NCBI GenBank assembly: GCA_920105625.2
Contig: OV050032.1
Location: 105,012,542-105,076,541, forward strand
DNA length: 64,000 nt
Direction of reading: 5' to 3'
Origin: Clusia tigrina
Taxonomy: Eukaryota; Arthropoda; Insecta; Diptera; Clusiidae
The notes below the pieces were generated by a model that searched no databases, was not told where the DNA came from, and saw nothing but the letters and a program-made list of their open reading frames with translations. Position numbers and translations under genes: made by a program. This document shows positions 1 to 12,668 of this stretch, in pieces (positions within the stretch are counted from its first letter, which is position 1; every line of letters begins with the position of its first letter).

Positions 1-860
1 ATCGCTCAAAGCTATGCTACCCTTGAGTCCCAAATCAAACACTGATAAAACTTCAAATGGCCGTATCTTCTATACGGTACGTCCTACACCTATCAAAGTT
101 TGCAACATACAAATGCTTGTAACTTTTTACTGGAGCGTCATAAAATCTTGAAATTTTGTAACAATAAAGTACACGAGCCTCTTGTCAATTTAAGCTATCG
201 CTCAAACTATGGTACCCTTGAGTCCCAAACTAAACACTGATAAAAGTTCAATTGGCCCTAACTTCTATACGGTACGTCCTACACCTATCAAAGTTTGCAA
301 CATACAAATGCTTGTAACTTTTTACTGGAGCGTCATAAAACCTTGAAATTTTGTAATAATATAGCACTCGAGCCTCTTGTCAATTGAAGCTATCGCTTAA
401 AGCTATGCTACCCTTGAGTCCCAAATCAAACACTGATAAAACTTCAACTGGCGCTAACTTCTATACGGTACGTCCTACACCTATCAAAGTTTGCAACATA
501 CAAATGCTTGCAACTTTTTACTGGAGCGTCATAAAACTTTGAAATTTTGTAACATTAAAATACTAGAGCCTCTTGTCAATTTAAGCTATCGCTCAAATCT
601 ATGGTACCCTTGAGTCCCAAATCAAACACTGAAAAAACTTCAAATGGCCCTAACTTCTAAACGCTACGTCCTACACTTATCAAAGTTTGCAACATACAAA
701 TGCTTGTCATTTTTACTGGAGCGTCATAAAACCTTGAAATTTTGTAACAATAAAGTACTCGAGCCTCTTGTCAATTTAAGCTATCGCTCAAAGCTATGCT
801 ACCCTTGAGTCCCAAATCAAACACTGATAAAACTTCAAATGACGCTAACTTCTATACGGT
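1..860 (+). repeat. Leading satellite block, diverged relative of the 5.7-6.5 kb block
   Basis: The monomers from about position 180 carry the same ordered markers as those near 5921, 7685 and 26362: AACTAAACAC with AAAAGTTCAATTGG, then AATAATATAGCAC, then CGCTTAAAG with TTCAACTGGCGC, then AACATTAAAATACTAG, then CTTGTCATTTTT. The match to the 5921 block has an offset of 5,693 bp. Two monomers here (about 203-213 and 599-609) read CTATGGTACCC instead of CTATGCTACCC, a change I did not see in the related blocks. The window begins mid-monomer. Confidence 0.8.
61..77 (+). other. Perfect dyad CCGTAT-N5-ATACGG in one monomer class
   Basis: In the common monomer this position reads CCCTAACTTCTATACGG and has no symmetry. 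In one class the change to CCGTATCTTCTATACGG gives a 6-bp stem with a 5-base loop. The same dyad recurs at 9477, 16172, 20886, 45991, 48289, 49608, 50588, 51907, 54466, 61150, 61346 and 63709, among others. Weakened forms occur near 1234 (ACGTAT) and 56424 (CAGTAT). Whether it extrudes or binds a protein is unknown. Confidence 0.8.
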
Positions 861-3413
861 AATTCCTACACCTATCAAAGTTTGCAACATACAAATGCTT
901 GTAACTATTTACTGGAGCGTCATAAAACCTTGAAATTTCGTAACAATAAAGTACTCGAGCCTCTTGTCAATTTAAGCTATTGCTCAAAGCTATGCTACCC
1001 TTGAGTCCCAAATCAAACACTGATAAAACTTCAAATGGCCCTAACTTCTATACGGTACGTCCTACACCTATCAAAGTTTGCAACATATAAATGCTTGTAA
1101 CTTTTTACTGGAGCGTCATAAAACCTTGAAATTTTGTAACAATATAGTACTCGAGCCTCTTGTCAATTTAAGCTATCGCTCAAAGCTATGCTACCCTTGT
1201 GTCCCAAATCAAACACTGATAAAAATTCAAATGGACGTATCTTCTATACGGTACGTCCTACACCTATCAAAGTTTGCAACATACAAATGCTTGTAACTTT
1301 CGACTGGAGCGTCATAAAACATTGAAATTTTGTAACAATAAAGTACTCGAGCCTCTTGTCAATTTAAACTATCGCTCAAAGCTATGCTACCCTTGAGTCC
1401 CAAATCAACCACTGATAAAACTTCAAATGGCCCTAACTTCTATACGGTGTGTCCTATACTTATCAAAGTTTGCAACATACAGATGCTTGTAACTTTTTAC
1501 TGGAGCGTCATAAAACCTTGAAATTTTGTAACATAAAAGTACTAGAGCCTCTTGTCAATTTAAGCTATCGCCCAAAGCTATGCTACCCTTGAGTCCCAAA
1601 TCAAACACTGAAAAAACTTCAAATGGCCCTAACTTCTAAACGCTACGTCCTACACTTATCAAAGTTTGCAACATACAAATGCTTGTAATTTTTACTGGAG
1701 CGTCATAAAACCTTGAAATTTTGTAACAATAAAGTACTCGAGCCTCTTGTCAATTTAAGCTATCGCTCAAAGCTATGCTACCCTTGAGTACCAAATCAAA
1801 CACTGATAAAACTTCAAATGGCCCTAACTTCTATACGGTACGTCCCACACGTATCAAAGTTTGCAACATACAAATGCTTGTAACTTTTTACTGGAGCGTC
1901 ATAAAACCTTGAAATTTTGTAACAATAAAGTACTCGAGCCTCTTGTCAATTTAAGCTATCGCTCAAAGCTATGCTACCCTTGAGTCCCAAATCAACCACT
2001 GATAAAACTTCAAATGGCGCTAACTTCTATACGGTATGTCCTGTACCTATCAAAGGTTGCAACATACAGATGCTTGTAACTTTTTACTGGAGCGTCATAA
2101 AACCTTGAAATTTTGTAACAATAAAGTAGTCGAGCCTCTTGTCAATTTAAGCTATAGCTCAACGCTATGCTACCCTTGAGTCCCAAATCAAACACTGATA
2201 AAACTTAAAATGGCCCTAACTTCTATACGGGACGTCCTACACCTATCAAAGTGTTCAACATACAAATGCTTGTAACTTTTTACTGGAGTATCATAAAACC
2301 TTGAAATTTTGTAACAATAAAGTACTCGAGCCTCTTGTCAATTTAAGCTATCGCTCAAAGCTATGCTACCCTTGAGTCCCAAATCAAACACTGATAAAAC
2401 TTCAAATGGCCCTAGCTTCTATACGGTACGTCCTACACCTATCAAAGTTTGCAACATACAAATGCTTGTAACTTTTTACTGGAGCGTCATAAAACCTTGA
2501 AATTTTGTAACAATAAAGTACTCGAGCCTCTTGTCAATTTTAGCTATCGCTGAAAGCTATGCTACCCTTGAGTCCCAAATCAAACACTGATAAAACTTCA
2601 AATGGGCCTAACTTCTACACGGTACGTCCTACACCTATCAAAGTTTGCAACATACGAGTACAGATGCTTGTAACTTTTTACTGGAGCGTCATAAAACCTC
2701 GAAATTTTGTTACAATAAAGTACTCGAGCCTCTTGTCAATTTAAGCTATCGCTCAAAGCTATGCTGCTCTTGAGTCCCAAATCAAACACTGATAAAACTT
2801 CAAATGGCCCTAACTTGTAAACGGTACGTTCTACACCTATCAAAGTTTTCAACATACAAATGCTTGTAACTTTTTACTGGAGCGTCATAAAACCTTGAAA
2901 TTTTGTAACAATAAAGTACACGGGCCTCTTGTCAATTTAAGCTATCGCTCAAAGCAATGCTACCCTTGAGTCCCAAATCAAACACTGACAAAACTTCAAA
3001 TGGCCCTAACTTCTAAACGGTGCGTCCTACACCTATCAAAGCTTGAAACATACAAATGCTTGTAACTTTTTACTGGAGCGTCATAAAACCTTGAAATTTT
3101 GTAACAATAAAGTACTCGAGCCTCTTGTCAATTGAAGCTATCGCTCAAAGCTATGCTGCCCTTGAGTCCCAAATCAAACACTGATAAAACTTCAAATGGC
3201 CCTAACTTCTAAACGGTGCGTCCTACACCTATCAAAGCTTGAAACATACAAATGCTTGTAACTTTTTACTGGAGCGTCATAAAACCTTGAAATTTTGTAA
3301 CAATAAAGTACACGAGCCTCTTGTCAATTTAAGCTATCGCTCAAAGCTATGCTACCCTTGAGTCCCAAACTAAACACTGATAAAAGTTCAATTGGCCCTA
3401 ACTTCTATACGGT
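861..3413 (+). repeat. 2,553-bp higher-order repeat (13-mer), copy 1
   Basis: Thirteen monomers: 13 x 196 = 2,548, plus a 6-bp GAGTAC insertion in one monomer and minus 1 bp in another, which gives 2,553. The rare variant TACGGTAATTCC marks the start. The single GAGTAC monomer lies at 2651. The next 2,553 bp repeats this block almost exactly, and by eye I find only a handful of substitutions, such as AATATAGTAC here against AATAAAGTAC in copy 2. Confidence 0.88.
2651..2661 (+). other. GAGTAC 6-bp insertion marker (first of about 30)
   Basis: CATAC-AGATG is interrupted by GAGTAC. I located 30 such monomers, for example at 5204, 7164, 8928, 10501, 11291, 12081, 16995, 18764, 20337, 21709, 23478, 24855, 25645, 27605, 29374, 35080, 43335, 49313, 58045 and 62964. 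Four more carry GTGTAC instead (13063, 13656, 14441, 15623). Spacing between them directly reads out the higher-order period. The insertion is usually linked to TCGAAATTTTGTTAC about 35 bp downstream. Confidence 0.9.
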
Positions 3414-5966
3414 AATTCCTACACCTATCAAAGTTTGCAACATACAAATGCTTGTAACTATTTACTGGAGCGTCATAAAACCTTGAAATTTCGTAACAAT
3501 AAAGTACTCGAGCCTCTTGTCAATTTAAGCTATTGCTCAAAGCTATGCTACCCTTGAGTCCCAAATCAAACACTGATAAAACTTCAAATGGCCCTAACTT
3601 CTATACGGTACGTCCTACACCTATCAAAGTTTGCAACATATAAATGCTTGTAACTTTTTACTGGAGCGTCATAAAACCTTGAAATTTTGTAACAATAAAG
3701 TACTCGAGCCTCTTGTCAATTTAAGCTATCGCTCAAAGCTATGCTACCCTTGTGTCCCAAATCAAACACTGATAAAAATTCAAATGGACGTATCTTCTAT
3801 ACGGTACGTCCTACACCTATCAAAATTTGCAACATACAAATGCTTGTAACTTTCGACTGGAGCGTCATAAAACATTGAAATTTTGTAACAATAAAGTACT
3901 CGAGCCTCTTGTCAATTTAAACTATCGCTCAAAGCTATGCTACCCTTGAGTCCCAAATCAACCACTGATAAAACTTCAAATGGCCCTAACTTCTATACGG
4001 TGTGTCCTATACTTATCAAAGTTTGCAACATACAGATGCTTGTAACTTTTTACTGGAGCGTCATAAAACCTTGAAATTTTGTAACATAAAAGTACTAGAG
4101 CCTCTTGTCAATTTAAGCTATCGCCCAAAGCTATGCTACCCTTGAGTCCCAAATCAAACACTGAAAAAACTTCAAATGGCCCTAACTTCTAAACGCTACG
4201 TCCTACACTTATCAAAGTTTGCAACATACAAATGCTTGTAATTTTTACTGGAGCGTCATAAAACCTTGAAATTTTGTAACAATAAAGTACTCGAGCCTCT
4301 TGTCAATTTAAGCTATCGCTCAAAGCTATGCTACCCTTGAGTACCAAATCAAACACTGATAAAACTTCAAATGGCCCTAACTTCTATACGGTACGTCCCA
4401 CACGTATCAAAGTTTGCAACATACAAATGCTTGTAACTTTTTACTGGAGCGTCATAAAACCTTGAAATTTTGTAACAATAAAGTACTCGAGCCTCTTGTC
4501 AATTTAAGCTATCGCTCAAAGCTATGCTACCCTTGAGTCCCAAATCAACCACTGATAAAACTTCAAATGGCGCTAACTTCTATACGGTATGTCCTGTACC
4601 TATCAAAGGTTGCAACATACAGATGCTTGTAACTTTTTACTGGAGCGTCATAAAACCTTGAAATTTTGTAACAATAAAGTAGTCGAGCCTCTTGTCAATT
4701 TAAGCTATAGCTCAACGCTATGCTACCCTTGAGTCCCAAATCAAACACTGATAAAACTTAAAATGGCCCTAACTTCTATACGGGACGTCCTACACCTATC
4801 AAAGTGTTCAACATACAAATGCTTGTAACTTTTTACTGGAGTATCATAAAACCTTGAAATTTTGTAACAATAAAGTACTCGAGCCTCTTGTCAATTTAAG
4901 CTATCGCTCAAAGCTATGCTACCCTTGAGTCCCAAATCAAACACTGATAAAACTTCAAATGGCCCTAGCTTCTATACGGTACGTCCTACACCTATCAAAG
5001 TTTGCAACATACAAATGCTTGTAACTTTTTACTGGAGCGTCATAAAACCTTGAAATTTTGTAACAATAAAGTACTCGAGCCTCTTGTCAATTTTAGCTAT
5101 CGCTGAAAGCTATGCTACCCTTGAGTCCCAAATCAAACACTGATAAAACTTCAAATGGGCCTAACTTCTACACGGTACGTCCTACACCTATCAAAGTTTG
5201 CAACATACGAGTACAGATGCTTGTAACTTTTTACTGGAGCGTCATAAAACCTCGAAATTTTGTTACAATAAAGTACTCGAGCCTCTTGTCAATTTAAGCT
5301 ATCGCTCAAAGCTATGCTGCTCTTGAGTCCCAAATCAAACACTGATAAAACTTCAAATGGCCCTAACTTGTAAACGGTACGTTCTACACCTATCAAAGTT
5401 TTCAACATACAAATGCTTGTAACTTTTTACTGGAGCGTCATAAAACCTTGAAATTTTGTAACAATAAAGTACACGGGCCTCTTGTCAATTTAAGCTATCG
5501 CTCAAAGCTATGCTACCCTTGAGTCCCAAATCAAACACTGACAAAACTTCAAATGGCCCTAACTTCTAAACGGTGCGTCCTACACCTATCAAAGCTTGAA
5601 ACATACAAATGCTTGTAACTTTTTACTGGAGCGTCATAAAACCTTGAAATTTTGTAACAATAAAGTACTCGAGCCTCTTGTCAATTGAAGCTATCGCTCA
5701 AAGCTATGCTGCCCTTGAGTCCCAAATCAAACACTGATAAAACTTCAAATGGCCCTAACTTCTAAACGGTGCGTCCTACACCTATCAAAGCTTGAAACAT
5801 ACAAATGCTTGTAACTTTTTACTGGAGCGTCATAAAACCTTGAAATTTTGTAACAATAAAGTACACGAGCCTCTTGTCAATTTAAGCTATCGCTCAAAGC
5901 TATGCTACCCTTGAGTCCCAAACTAAACACTGATAAAAGTTCAATTGGCCCTAACTTCTATACGGT
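3414..5966 (+). repeat. 2,553-bp higher-order repeat (13-mer), copy 2
   Basis: This is a near-identical tandem copy of 861-3413, with markers such as AATTCC (3414) and GAGTAC (5204) all offset by 2,553 bp. The monomer at its left edge is a hybrid. Its upstream half carries the AACTAAACAC/AAAAGTTCAATTGG variant, while the sequence just left of copy 1 carries AAATGACGC. This is what an unequal crossover at about 3405-3414 would leave. Visible differences from copy 1 include ATCAAAATTT for ATCAAAGTTT near 3823 and GCTATGC for GCAATGC near 5507. Confidence 0.88.
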
Positions 5967-7403
5967 ACGTCCTACACCTATCAAAGTTTGCAACATACAA
6001 ATGCTTGTAACTTTTTACTGGAGCGTCATAAAACCTTGAAATTTTGTAATAATATAGCACTCGAGCCTCTTGTCAATTGAAGCTATCGCTTAAAGCTATG
6101 CTACCCTTGAGTCCCAAATCAAACACTGATAAAACTTCAACTGGCGCTAACTTCTATACGGTACGTCCTACACCTATCAAAGTTTGCAACATACAAATGC
6201 TTGCAACTTTTTACTGGAGCGTCATAAAACCTTGAAATTTTGTAACATTAAAATACTAGAGCCTCTTGTCAATTTAAGTTATCGCTCAAAGCTATGCAAC
6301 CCTTGAGTCCCAAATCAAACACTGAAAAAACTTCAAATGGCCCTAACTTCTAAACGCTACGTCCTACACTTATCAAAGTTTGCAACATACAAATGCTTGT
6401 CATTTTTACTGGAGCGTCATAAAACCTTGAAATTTTGTAACAATAAAGTACTCGAGCCTCTTGTCAATTTAAGCTATCGCTCAAAGCTATGCTACCCTTG
6501 AGTACCAAATCAAACACTGATAAAACTTCAAATGGCCCTAACTTCTATACGGTACGTCCCACACGTATCAAAGTTTGCAACATACAAATGCTTGTAACTT
6601 TTTACTGCAGCGTCATAAAACCTTGAAATTTTGTAACAATAAAGTACTCGAGCCTCTTGTCAATTTAAGCTATCGCTCAAAGCTATGCTACCCTTGAGTC
6701 CCAAATCAACCACTGATAAAACTTCAAATGGCCCTAACTTCTATACGGTATGTCCTACACCTATCAAAGGTTGCAACATACAGATGCTTGTAACTTTTTA
6801 CTGGAGCGTCATAAAACCTTGAAATTTTGTAACAATACTCGAAACTCTTGTCAATTTAAGCTATCGCTTAAAGCTATGCTACCCTTGAGTCCCAAATCAA
6901 ACACTGATAAAACTTCAAATGGCGCTAACTTCTATACGGTACGTCCTACACCTATCAAAGTTTGCAACATACAAATGCTTGCAACTTTTTACTGGAGCGT
7001 CATGAAACCTTGAAATTTTGTAACAATAAAGTACTCGGGCCACTTGTCAATTTTAGCTATCGCTGAAAGCTATGCTGCCCTTGAGTCCCAAATCAAACAC
7101 TGAAAAAACTTCAAATGGGCCTAAGTTCTACACGGTACGTCCTACACCTATCAAAGTTTGCAACATACGAGTACAGATGCTTGTAACTTTTTACTGGAGC
7201 GTCATAAAACCTCGAAATTTTGTTACAATAAAGTACTCGAGCCTCTTGTCAATTTAAGCTATCGCTCAAAGCTATGCTGCTCTTGAGTCCCAAATCAAAC
7301 ACTGATAAAACTTCAAATGGCCCTAACTTCTAAACGGTACGTCCTACACCTATCAAAGTTTTCAACATACAAATGCTTGTAACTTTTTACTGGAGCGTCA
7401 TAA
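5640..7403 (+). repeat. 1,764-bp higher-order repeat (9-mer), copy 1
   Basis: Exactly nine monomer lengths. The indels within cancel: +6 bp GAGTAC at 7164, -5 bp AATACTCG near 6835, and -1 bp at CTTGTCATTTTT. The left edge, placed to within about 60 bp, overlaps the end of the 2,553-bp repeat, so the two periodicities share sequence. The order is GCTTGAAAC, GTACACGAG with AACTAAAC, AATAATATAGCAC, CAACTGGCGC, AACATTAAAATAC, GAGTACCAAATC with CCCACACGT, CAACCACTG, AATACTCGAAAC, and the GAGTAC monomer. Confidence 0.82.
6831..6845 (+). other. 5-bp deletion marker (AACAATACTCGAAAC)
   Basis: The usual AACAATAAAGTACTCG lacks AAAGT here, leaving AACAATACTCG, and is followed by AAACTC in place of AGCCTC. 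The same form occurs at about 8595, 12729, 14108, 16271, 20984 and 27270, and only in the left half. It is a useful phase marker for the 9-mer, 7-mer and 24-mer repeats. Confidence 0.85.
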
Positions 7404-9167
7404 AACCTTGAAATTTTGTAACAATAAAGTACTCGAGCCTCTTGTCAATTGAAGCTATCGCTCAAAGCTATGCTGCCCTTGAGTCCCAAATCAAACACTG
7501 ATAAAACTTCAAATGGCCCTAACTTCTAAACGGTGCGTCCTACACCTATCAAAGCTTGAAACATACAAATGCTTGTAACTTTTTACTGGAGCGTCATAAA
7601 ACCTTGAAATTTTGTAACAATAAAGTACACGAGCCTCTTGTCAATTTAAGCTATCGCTCAAAGCTATGCTACCCTTGAGTCCCAAACTAAACACTGATAA
7701 AAGTTCAATTGGCCCTAACTTCTATACGGTACGTCCTACACCTATCAAAGTTTGCAACATACAAATGCTTGTAACTTTTTACTGGAGCGTCATAAAACCT
7801 TGAAATTTTGTAATAATATAGCACTCGAGCCTCTTGTCAATTGAAGCTATCGCTTAAAGCTATGCTACCCTTGAGTCCCAAATCAAACACTGATAAAACT
7901 TCAGCTGGCGCTAACTTCTATACGGTACGTCCTACACCTATCAAAGTTTGCAACATACAAATGCTTGCAACTTTTTACTGGAGCGTCATAAAACCTTGAA
8001 ATTTTGTAACATTAAAATACTAGAGCCTCTTGTCAATTTAAGCTATCGCTCAAAGCTATGCAACCCTTGAGTCCCAAATCAAACACTGAAAAAACTTCAA
8101 ATGGCCCTAACTTCTAAACGCTACGTCCTACACTTATCAAAGTTTGCAACATACAAATGCTTGTCATTTTTACTGGAGCGTCATAAAACCTTGAAATTTT
8201 GTAACAATAAAGTACTCGAGCCTCTTGTCAATTTAAGCTATCGCTCAAAGCTATGCTACCCTTGAGTACCAAATCAAACACTGATAAAACTTCAAATGGC
8301 CCTAACTTCTATACGGTACGTCCCACACGTATCAAAGTTTGCAACATACAAATGCTTGTAACTTTTTACTGCAGCGTCATAAAACCTTGAAATTTTGTAA
8401 CAATAAAGTACTCGAGCCTCTTGTCAATTTAAGCTATCGCTCAAAGCTATGCTACCCTTGAGTCCCAAATCAACCACTGATAAAACTTCAAATGGCCCTA
8501 ACTTCTATACGGTATGTCCTACACCTATCAAAGGTTGCAACATACAGATGCTTGTAACTTTTTACTGGAGCGTCATAAAACCTTGAAATTTTGTAACAAT
8601 ACTCGAAACTCTTGTCAATTTAAGCTATCGCTTAAAGCTATGCTACCCTTGAGTCCCAAATCAAACACTGATAAAACTTCAAATGGCGCTAACTTCTATA
8701 CGGTACGTCCTACACCTATCAAAGTTTGCAACATACAAATGCTTGCAACTTTTTACTGGAGCGTCATGAAACCTTGAAATTTTGTAACAATAAAGTACTC
8801 GGGCCACTTGTCAATTTTAGCTATCGCTGAAAGCTATGCTGCCCTTGAGTCCCAAATCAAACACTGATAAAACTTCAAATGGGCCTAAGTTCTACACGGT
8901 ACGTCCTACACCTATCAAAGTTTGCAACATACGAGTACAGATGCTTGTAACTTTTTACTGGAGCGTCATAAAACCTCGAAATTTTGTTACAATAAAGTAC
9001 TCGAGCCTCTTGTCAATTTAAGCTATCGCTCAAAGCTATGCTGCTCTTGAGTCCCAAATCAAACACTGATAAAACTTCAAATGGCCCTAACTTCTAAACG
9101 GTACGTCCTACACCTATCAAAGTTTTCAACATACAAATGCTTGTAACTTTTTACTGGAGCGTCATAA
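7404..9167 (+). repeat. 1,764-bp higher-order repeat (9-mer), copy 2
   Basis: This repeats 5640-7403 with a constant 1,764-bp offset; for example AACTAAACAC at 5921 and 7685, and GAGTAC at 7164 and 8928. Differences noticed by eye are few: TCAGCTGGCG for TCAACTGGCG near 7903, AAGCTATCG for AAGTTATCG near 8041, and GATAAAAC for GAAAAAAC near 8871. Homology to copy 1 runs on to about 9238, then stops where TGCTGCCC becomes TGCTACCC. Confidence 0.82.
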
Positions 9168-10408
9168 AACCTTGAAATTTTGTAACAATAAAGTACTCGA
9201 GCCTCTTGTCAATTGAAGCTATCGCTCAAAGCTATGCTACCCTTGAGTCCCAAATCAAACACTGATAAAACTTCAAATGACGCTAACTTCTATACGGTAC
9301 TTCCTACACCTATCAAAGTTTGCAACATACAAATGCTTGTAACTTTTTACTGGAGCGTCATAAAACCTTGAAATTTTGTAACAATATAGTACTCGAGCCT
9401 CTTGTCAATTTAAGCTATCGCTCAAAGCTATGCTACCCTTGTGTCCCAAATCAAACACTGATAAAACTTCAAATGGCCGTATCTTCTATACGGTACGTCC
9501 TACACCTATCAAAGTTTGCAACATACAAATGCTTGTAACTTTCGACTGGAGCGTCATAAAACTTTGAAATTTTGTAACAATAAAGTACTCGAGCCTCTTG
9601 TCAATTTAAGCTATCGCTCAAAGCTATGCTACCCTTGAGTCCCAAATCAACCACTGATAAAACTTCAAATGGCCCTAACTTCTATACGGTGTGCCCTATA
9701 CTTATCAAAGTTTGCAACATACAGATGCTTGTAACTTTTTACTGGAGCGTCATAAAACCTTGAAATTTTGTAACATTAAAGTACTAGAGCCTCTTGTCAA
9801 TTTAAGCTATCGCTCAAAGCTATGCTACCCTTGAGTCCCAAATCAAACACTGAAAAAACTTCAAATGGCCCTAACTTCTAAACGCTACGTCCTACACTTA
9901 TCAAAGTTTGCAACATACAAATGCTTGTAATTTTTACTGGAGCGTCATAAAACCTTGAAATTTTGTAACAATAAAGTACTCGAGCCTCTTGTCAATTTAA
10001 GCTATCGTTCAAAGCTATGCTACCCTTGAGTACGAAATCAAACACTGATAAAACTTCAAATGGCCCTAACTTCTATACGGTACGTCCCACACGTATCAAA
10101 GTTTGCAACATACAAATGCTTGTAACTTTTTACTGGAGCGTCATAAAACCTTGAAATTTTGTAACAATAAAGTATTCGAGCCTCTTGTCAATTTAAGCTA
10201 TCGCTCAAAGCTATGCTACCCTTGAGTCCCAAATCAAACACTGATAAAACTTCAAATGGCCCTAGCTTCTATACGGTATGTCCTACACCTATCAAAGTTT
10301 GCAACATACAAATGCTTGTAACTTTTTACTGGAGCGTCATAAAACCTTGAAATTTTGTAACAATAAAGTACTCGAGCCTCTTGTCAATTTTAGCTATCGC
10401 TGAAAGCT
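9168..10408 (+). repeat. Satellite block completing an 8-mer (GAGTAC spacing 1,573 bp)
   Basis: From the GAGTAC monomer at 8928 to the next at 10501 is 1,573 bp, or eight monomers plus 6 bp minus 1 bp. The order after 9239 is GACGCTAAC with TACTTCC; AATATAGTAC with TTGTGTCCC and CCGTATC; TTTCGACTGG with CAACCACTG and GTGTGCCC; AACATTAAAG with GAAAAAAC; TTGTAATTTTT with GAGTACGAAATC and CCCACACGT; then AAGTATTCG with CCTAGCTTC. The same order, with one extra monomer, recurs at about 27.9-29.3 kb. Confidence 0.75.
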
Positions 10409-11198
10409 TTGCTACCCTTGAGTCCCAAATCAAACACTGATAAAACTTCAAATGGGCCTAACTTCTACACGGTACGTCCTACACCTATCAAAGTTTGCAA
10501 CATACGAGTACAGATGCTTGTAACTTTTTACTGGAGCGTCATAAAACCTCGAAATTTTGTTACAATAAAGTACTCGAGCCTCTTGTCAATTTAAGCTATC
10601 GCTCAAAGCTATGCTGCTCTTGAGTCCCAAATCAAACACTGATAAAACTTCAAATGGCCCTAACTTCTAAATGGTACGTCCTACACCTATCAAAGTTTTC
10701 AACATACAAATGCTTGTAACTTTTTACTGGAGCGTCATAAAACCTTGAAATTTTGTAACAATAAAGTACTCGGGCCTCTTGTCAATTTAAGCTATCGCTC
10801 AAAGCTATGCTACCCTTGAGTCCCAAATCAAACACTGACAAAACTTCAAATGGCCTTAACTTCTAAACGGTACGTCCTACACCTATCAAAGTTTGAAACA
10901 TACAAATGCTTGTAACTTTTTACTGGAGCGTCATAAAACCTTGACATTGTGTAACAATAAAGTACTCGAGCCTCTTGTCAATTGATGCTATCGCTCAAAG
11001 ATATGCTACCCTTGAGTCCCAAATCAAACACTGATAAAACTTCAAATGGCGCTAACTTCTATACGGTACGTCCTACACCTATCAAAGTTTGCAACATACA
11101 AATGCTTGTAACTTTCGACTGGAGCGTCATAAAACTTTGAAATTTTGTAACAATAAAGTACTCGAGCCTCTTGTCAATTTAAGCTATCGCTCAAAGCT
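10409..11198 (+). repeat. 790-bp 4-mer repeat, copy 1
   Basis: Four monomers plus the 6-bp GAGTAC insertion (4 x 196 + 6 = 790). The order is the GAGTAC monomer with TCGAAATTTTGTTAC; the TGCTGCTCTTG monomer with GTTTTCAAC; the ACTCGGGCC monomer with CTGACAAAAC and TTTGAAAC; then the TTGTGTAAC monomer with CAATTGATGC and GGCGCTAAC. The monomer at the right edge is a hybrid: its first part carries CAACCACTG like the GTGTGCCC-class monomer, and its later part carries GAGTAC. Confidence 0.8.
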
Positions 11199-11988
11199 AT
11201 GCTACCCTTGAGTCCCAAATCAACCACTGATAAAACTTCAAATGGCCCTAACTTCTATACGGTACGTCCTACACCTATCAAAGTTTGCAACATACGAGTA
11301 CAGATGCTTGTAACTTTTTACTGGAGCGTCATAAAACCTCGAAATTTTGTTACAATAAAGTACTCGAGCCTCTTGTCAATTTAAGCTATCGCTCAAAGCT
11401 ATGCTGCTCTTGAGTCCCAAATCAAACACTGATAAAACTTCAAATGGCCCTAACTTCTAAACGCTACGTCCTACACTTATCAAAGTTTTCAACATACAAA
11501 TGCTTGTAATTTTTTACTGGAGCGTCATAAAACCTTGAAATTTTGTAACAATAAAGTACTCGGGCCTCTTGTCAATTTAAGCTATCGCTCAAAGCTATGC
11601 TACCCTTGAGTCCCAAATCAAACACTGACAAAACTTCAAATGGCCCTAACTTCTAAACGGTACGTCCTACACCTATCAAAGTTTGAAACATACAAATGCT
11701 TGTAACTTTTTACTGGAGCGTCATAAAACCTTGAAATTGTGTAACAATAAAGTACTCGAGCCTCTTGTCAATTGATGCTATCGCTCAAAGCTATGCTACC
11801 CTTGAGTCCCAAATCAAACACTGATAAAACTTCAAATGGCGCTAACTTCTATACGGTACGTCCTACACCTATCAAAGTTTGCAACATACAAATGCTTGTA
11901 ACTCTTTACTGGAGCGTCATAAAACCTTGAAATTTTGTAATAATATAGTACTCGAGCCTCTTGTCAATTTTAGCTATCGCTGAAAGCT
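11199..11988 (+). repeat. 790-bp 4-mer repeat, copy 2
   Basis: This repeats 10409-11198 at an offset of 790 bp, with the GAGTAC markers at 10501, 11291 and 12081. Local differences include TAAACGCTACG with ACTTATC for TAAATGGTACG with ACCTATC near 11460, and CTTTACTGG with AATAATATAG for TTTCGACTGG near 11900. The differences look like imported blocks and not random drift, since each imported form exists elsewhere in the array. Confidence 0.75.
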
Positions 11989-12668
11989 ATGCTACCCTTG
12001 AGTCCCAAATCAAACACTGATAAAACTTCAAATGGGCCTAACTTCTACACGGTACGTCCTACACCTATCAAAGTTTGCAACATACGAGTACAGATGCTTG
12101 TAACTTTTTACTGGAGCGTCATAAAACCTCGAAATTTTGTTACAATAAAGTACTCGAGCCTCTTGTCAATTTAAGCTATCGCTCAAAGCTATGCTGCTCT
12201 TGAGTCCCAAATCAAACACTGATAAAACTTCAAATGGCCCTAACTTGTAAACGGTACGTCCTACACCTATCAAAGTTTTCAACATACAAATGCTTGTAAC
12301 TTTTTACTGGAGCGTCATAAAACCTTGAAATTTTGTAACAATAAAGTACTCGGGCCTCTTGTCAATTTAAGCTATCGCTCAAAGCTATGCCACCCTTGAG
12401 TCCCAAATCAAACACTGACAAAACTTCAAATGGCCCTAACTTCTAAACGGTACGTCCTACACCTATCAAAGTTTGAAACATACAAATGCTTGTAACTTTT
12501 TACTGGAGCGTCATAAAACCTTGAAATTTTGTAACAATAAAGTACTCGAGCCTCTTGTCAATTGAAGCTATCGCTCAAAGCTATGCTACCCTTGAGTCCC
12601 AAATCAAACACTGATAAAACTTCAAATGGCCGTATCTTCTATACGGTACGTCCTACATCTATCAAAGT
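11989..12668 (+). repeat. Satellite block shared with 25553-26230
   Basis: Three and a half monomers starting with the GAGTAC class (marker at 12081), then TGCTGCTC with CTTGTAAACGG, ACTCGGGCC with TATGCCACCC, and a CCGTATC monomer. The same series, with the rare CTTGTAAACGG and TATGCCACCC variants, recurs 13,564 bp downstream at 25553-26230. Confidence 0.75.

Noticed and set aside
3414..9167. Treating the 2,553-bp and 1,764-bp repeats as separate, non-overlapping units
   Set aside because: Homology limits overlap by about 330 bp (about 5640-5966), so the boundaries are conventions within a mosaic and not true element ends.
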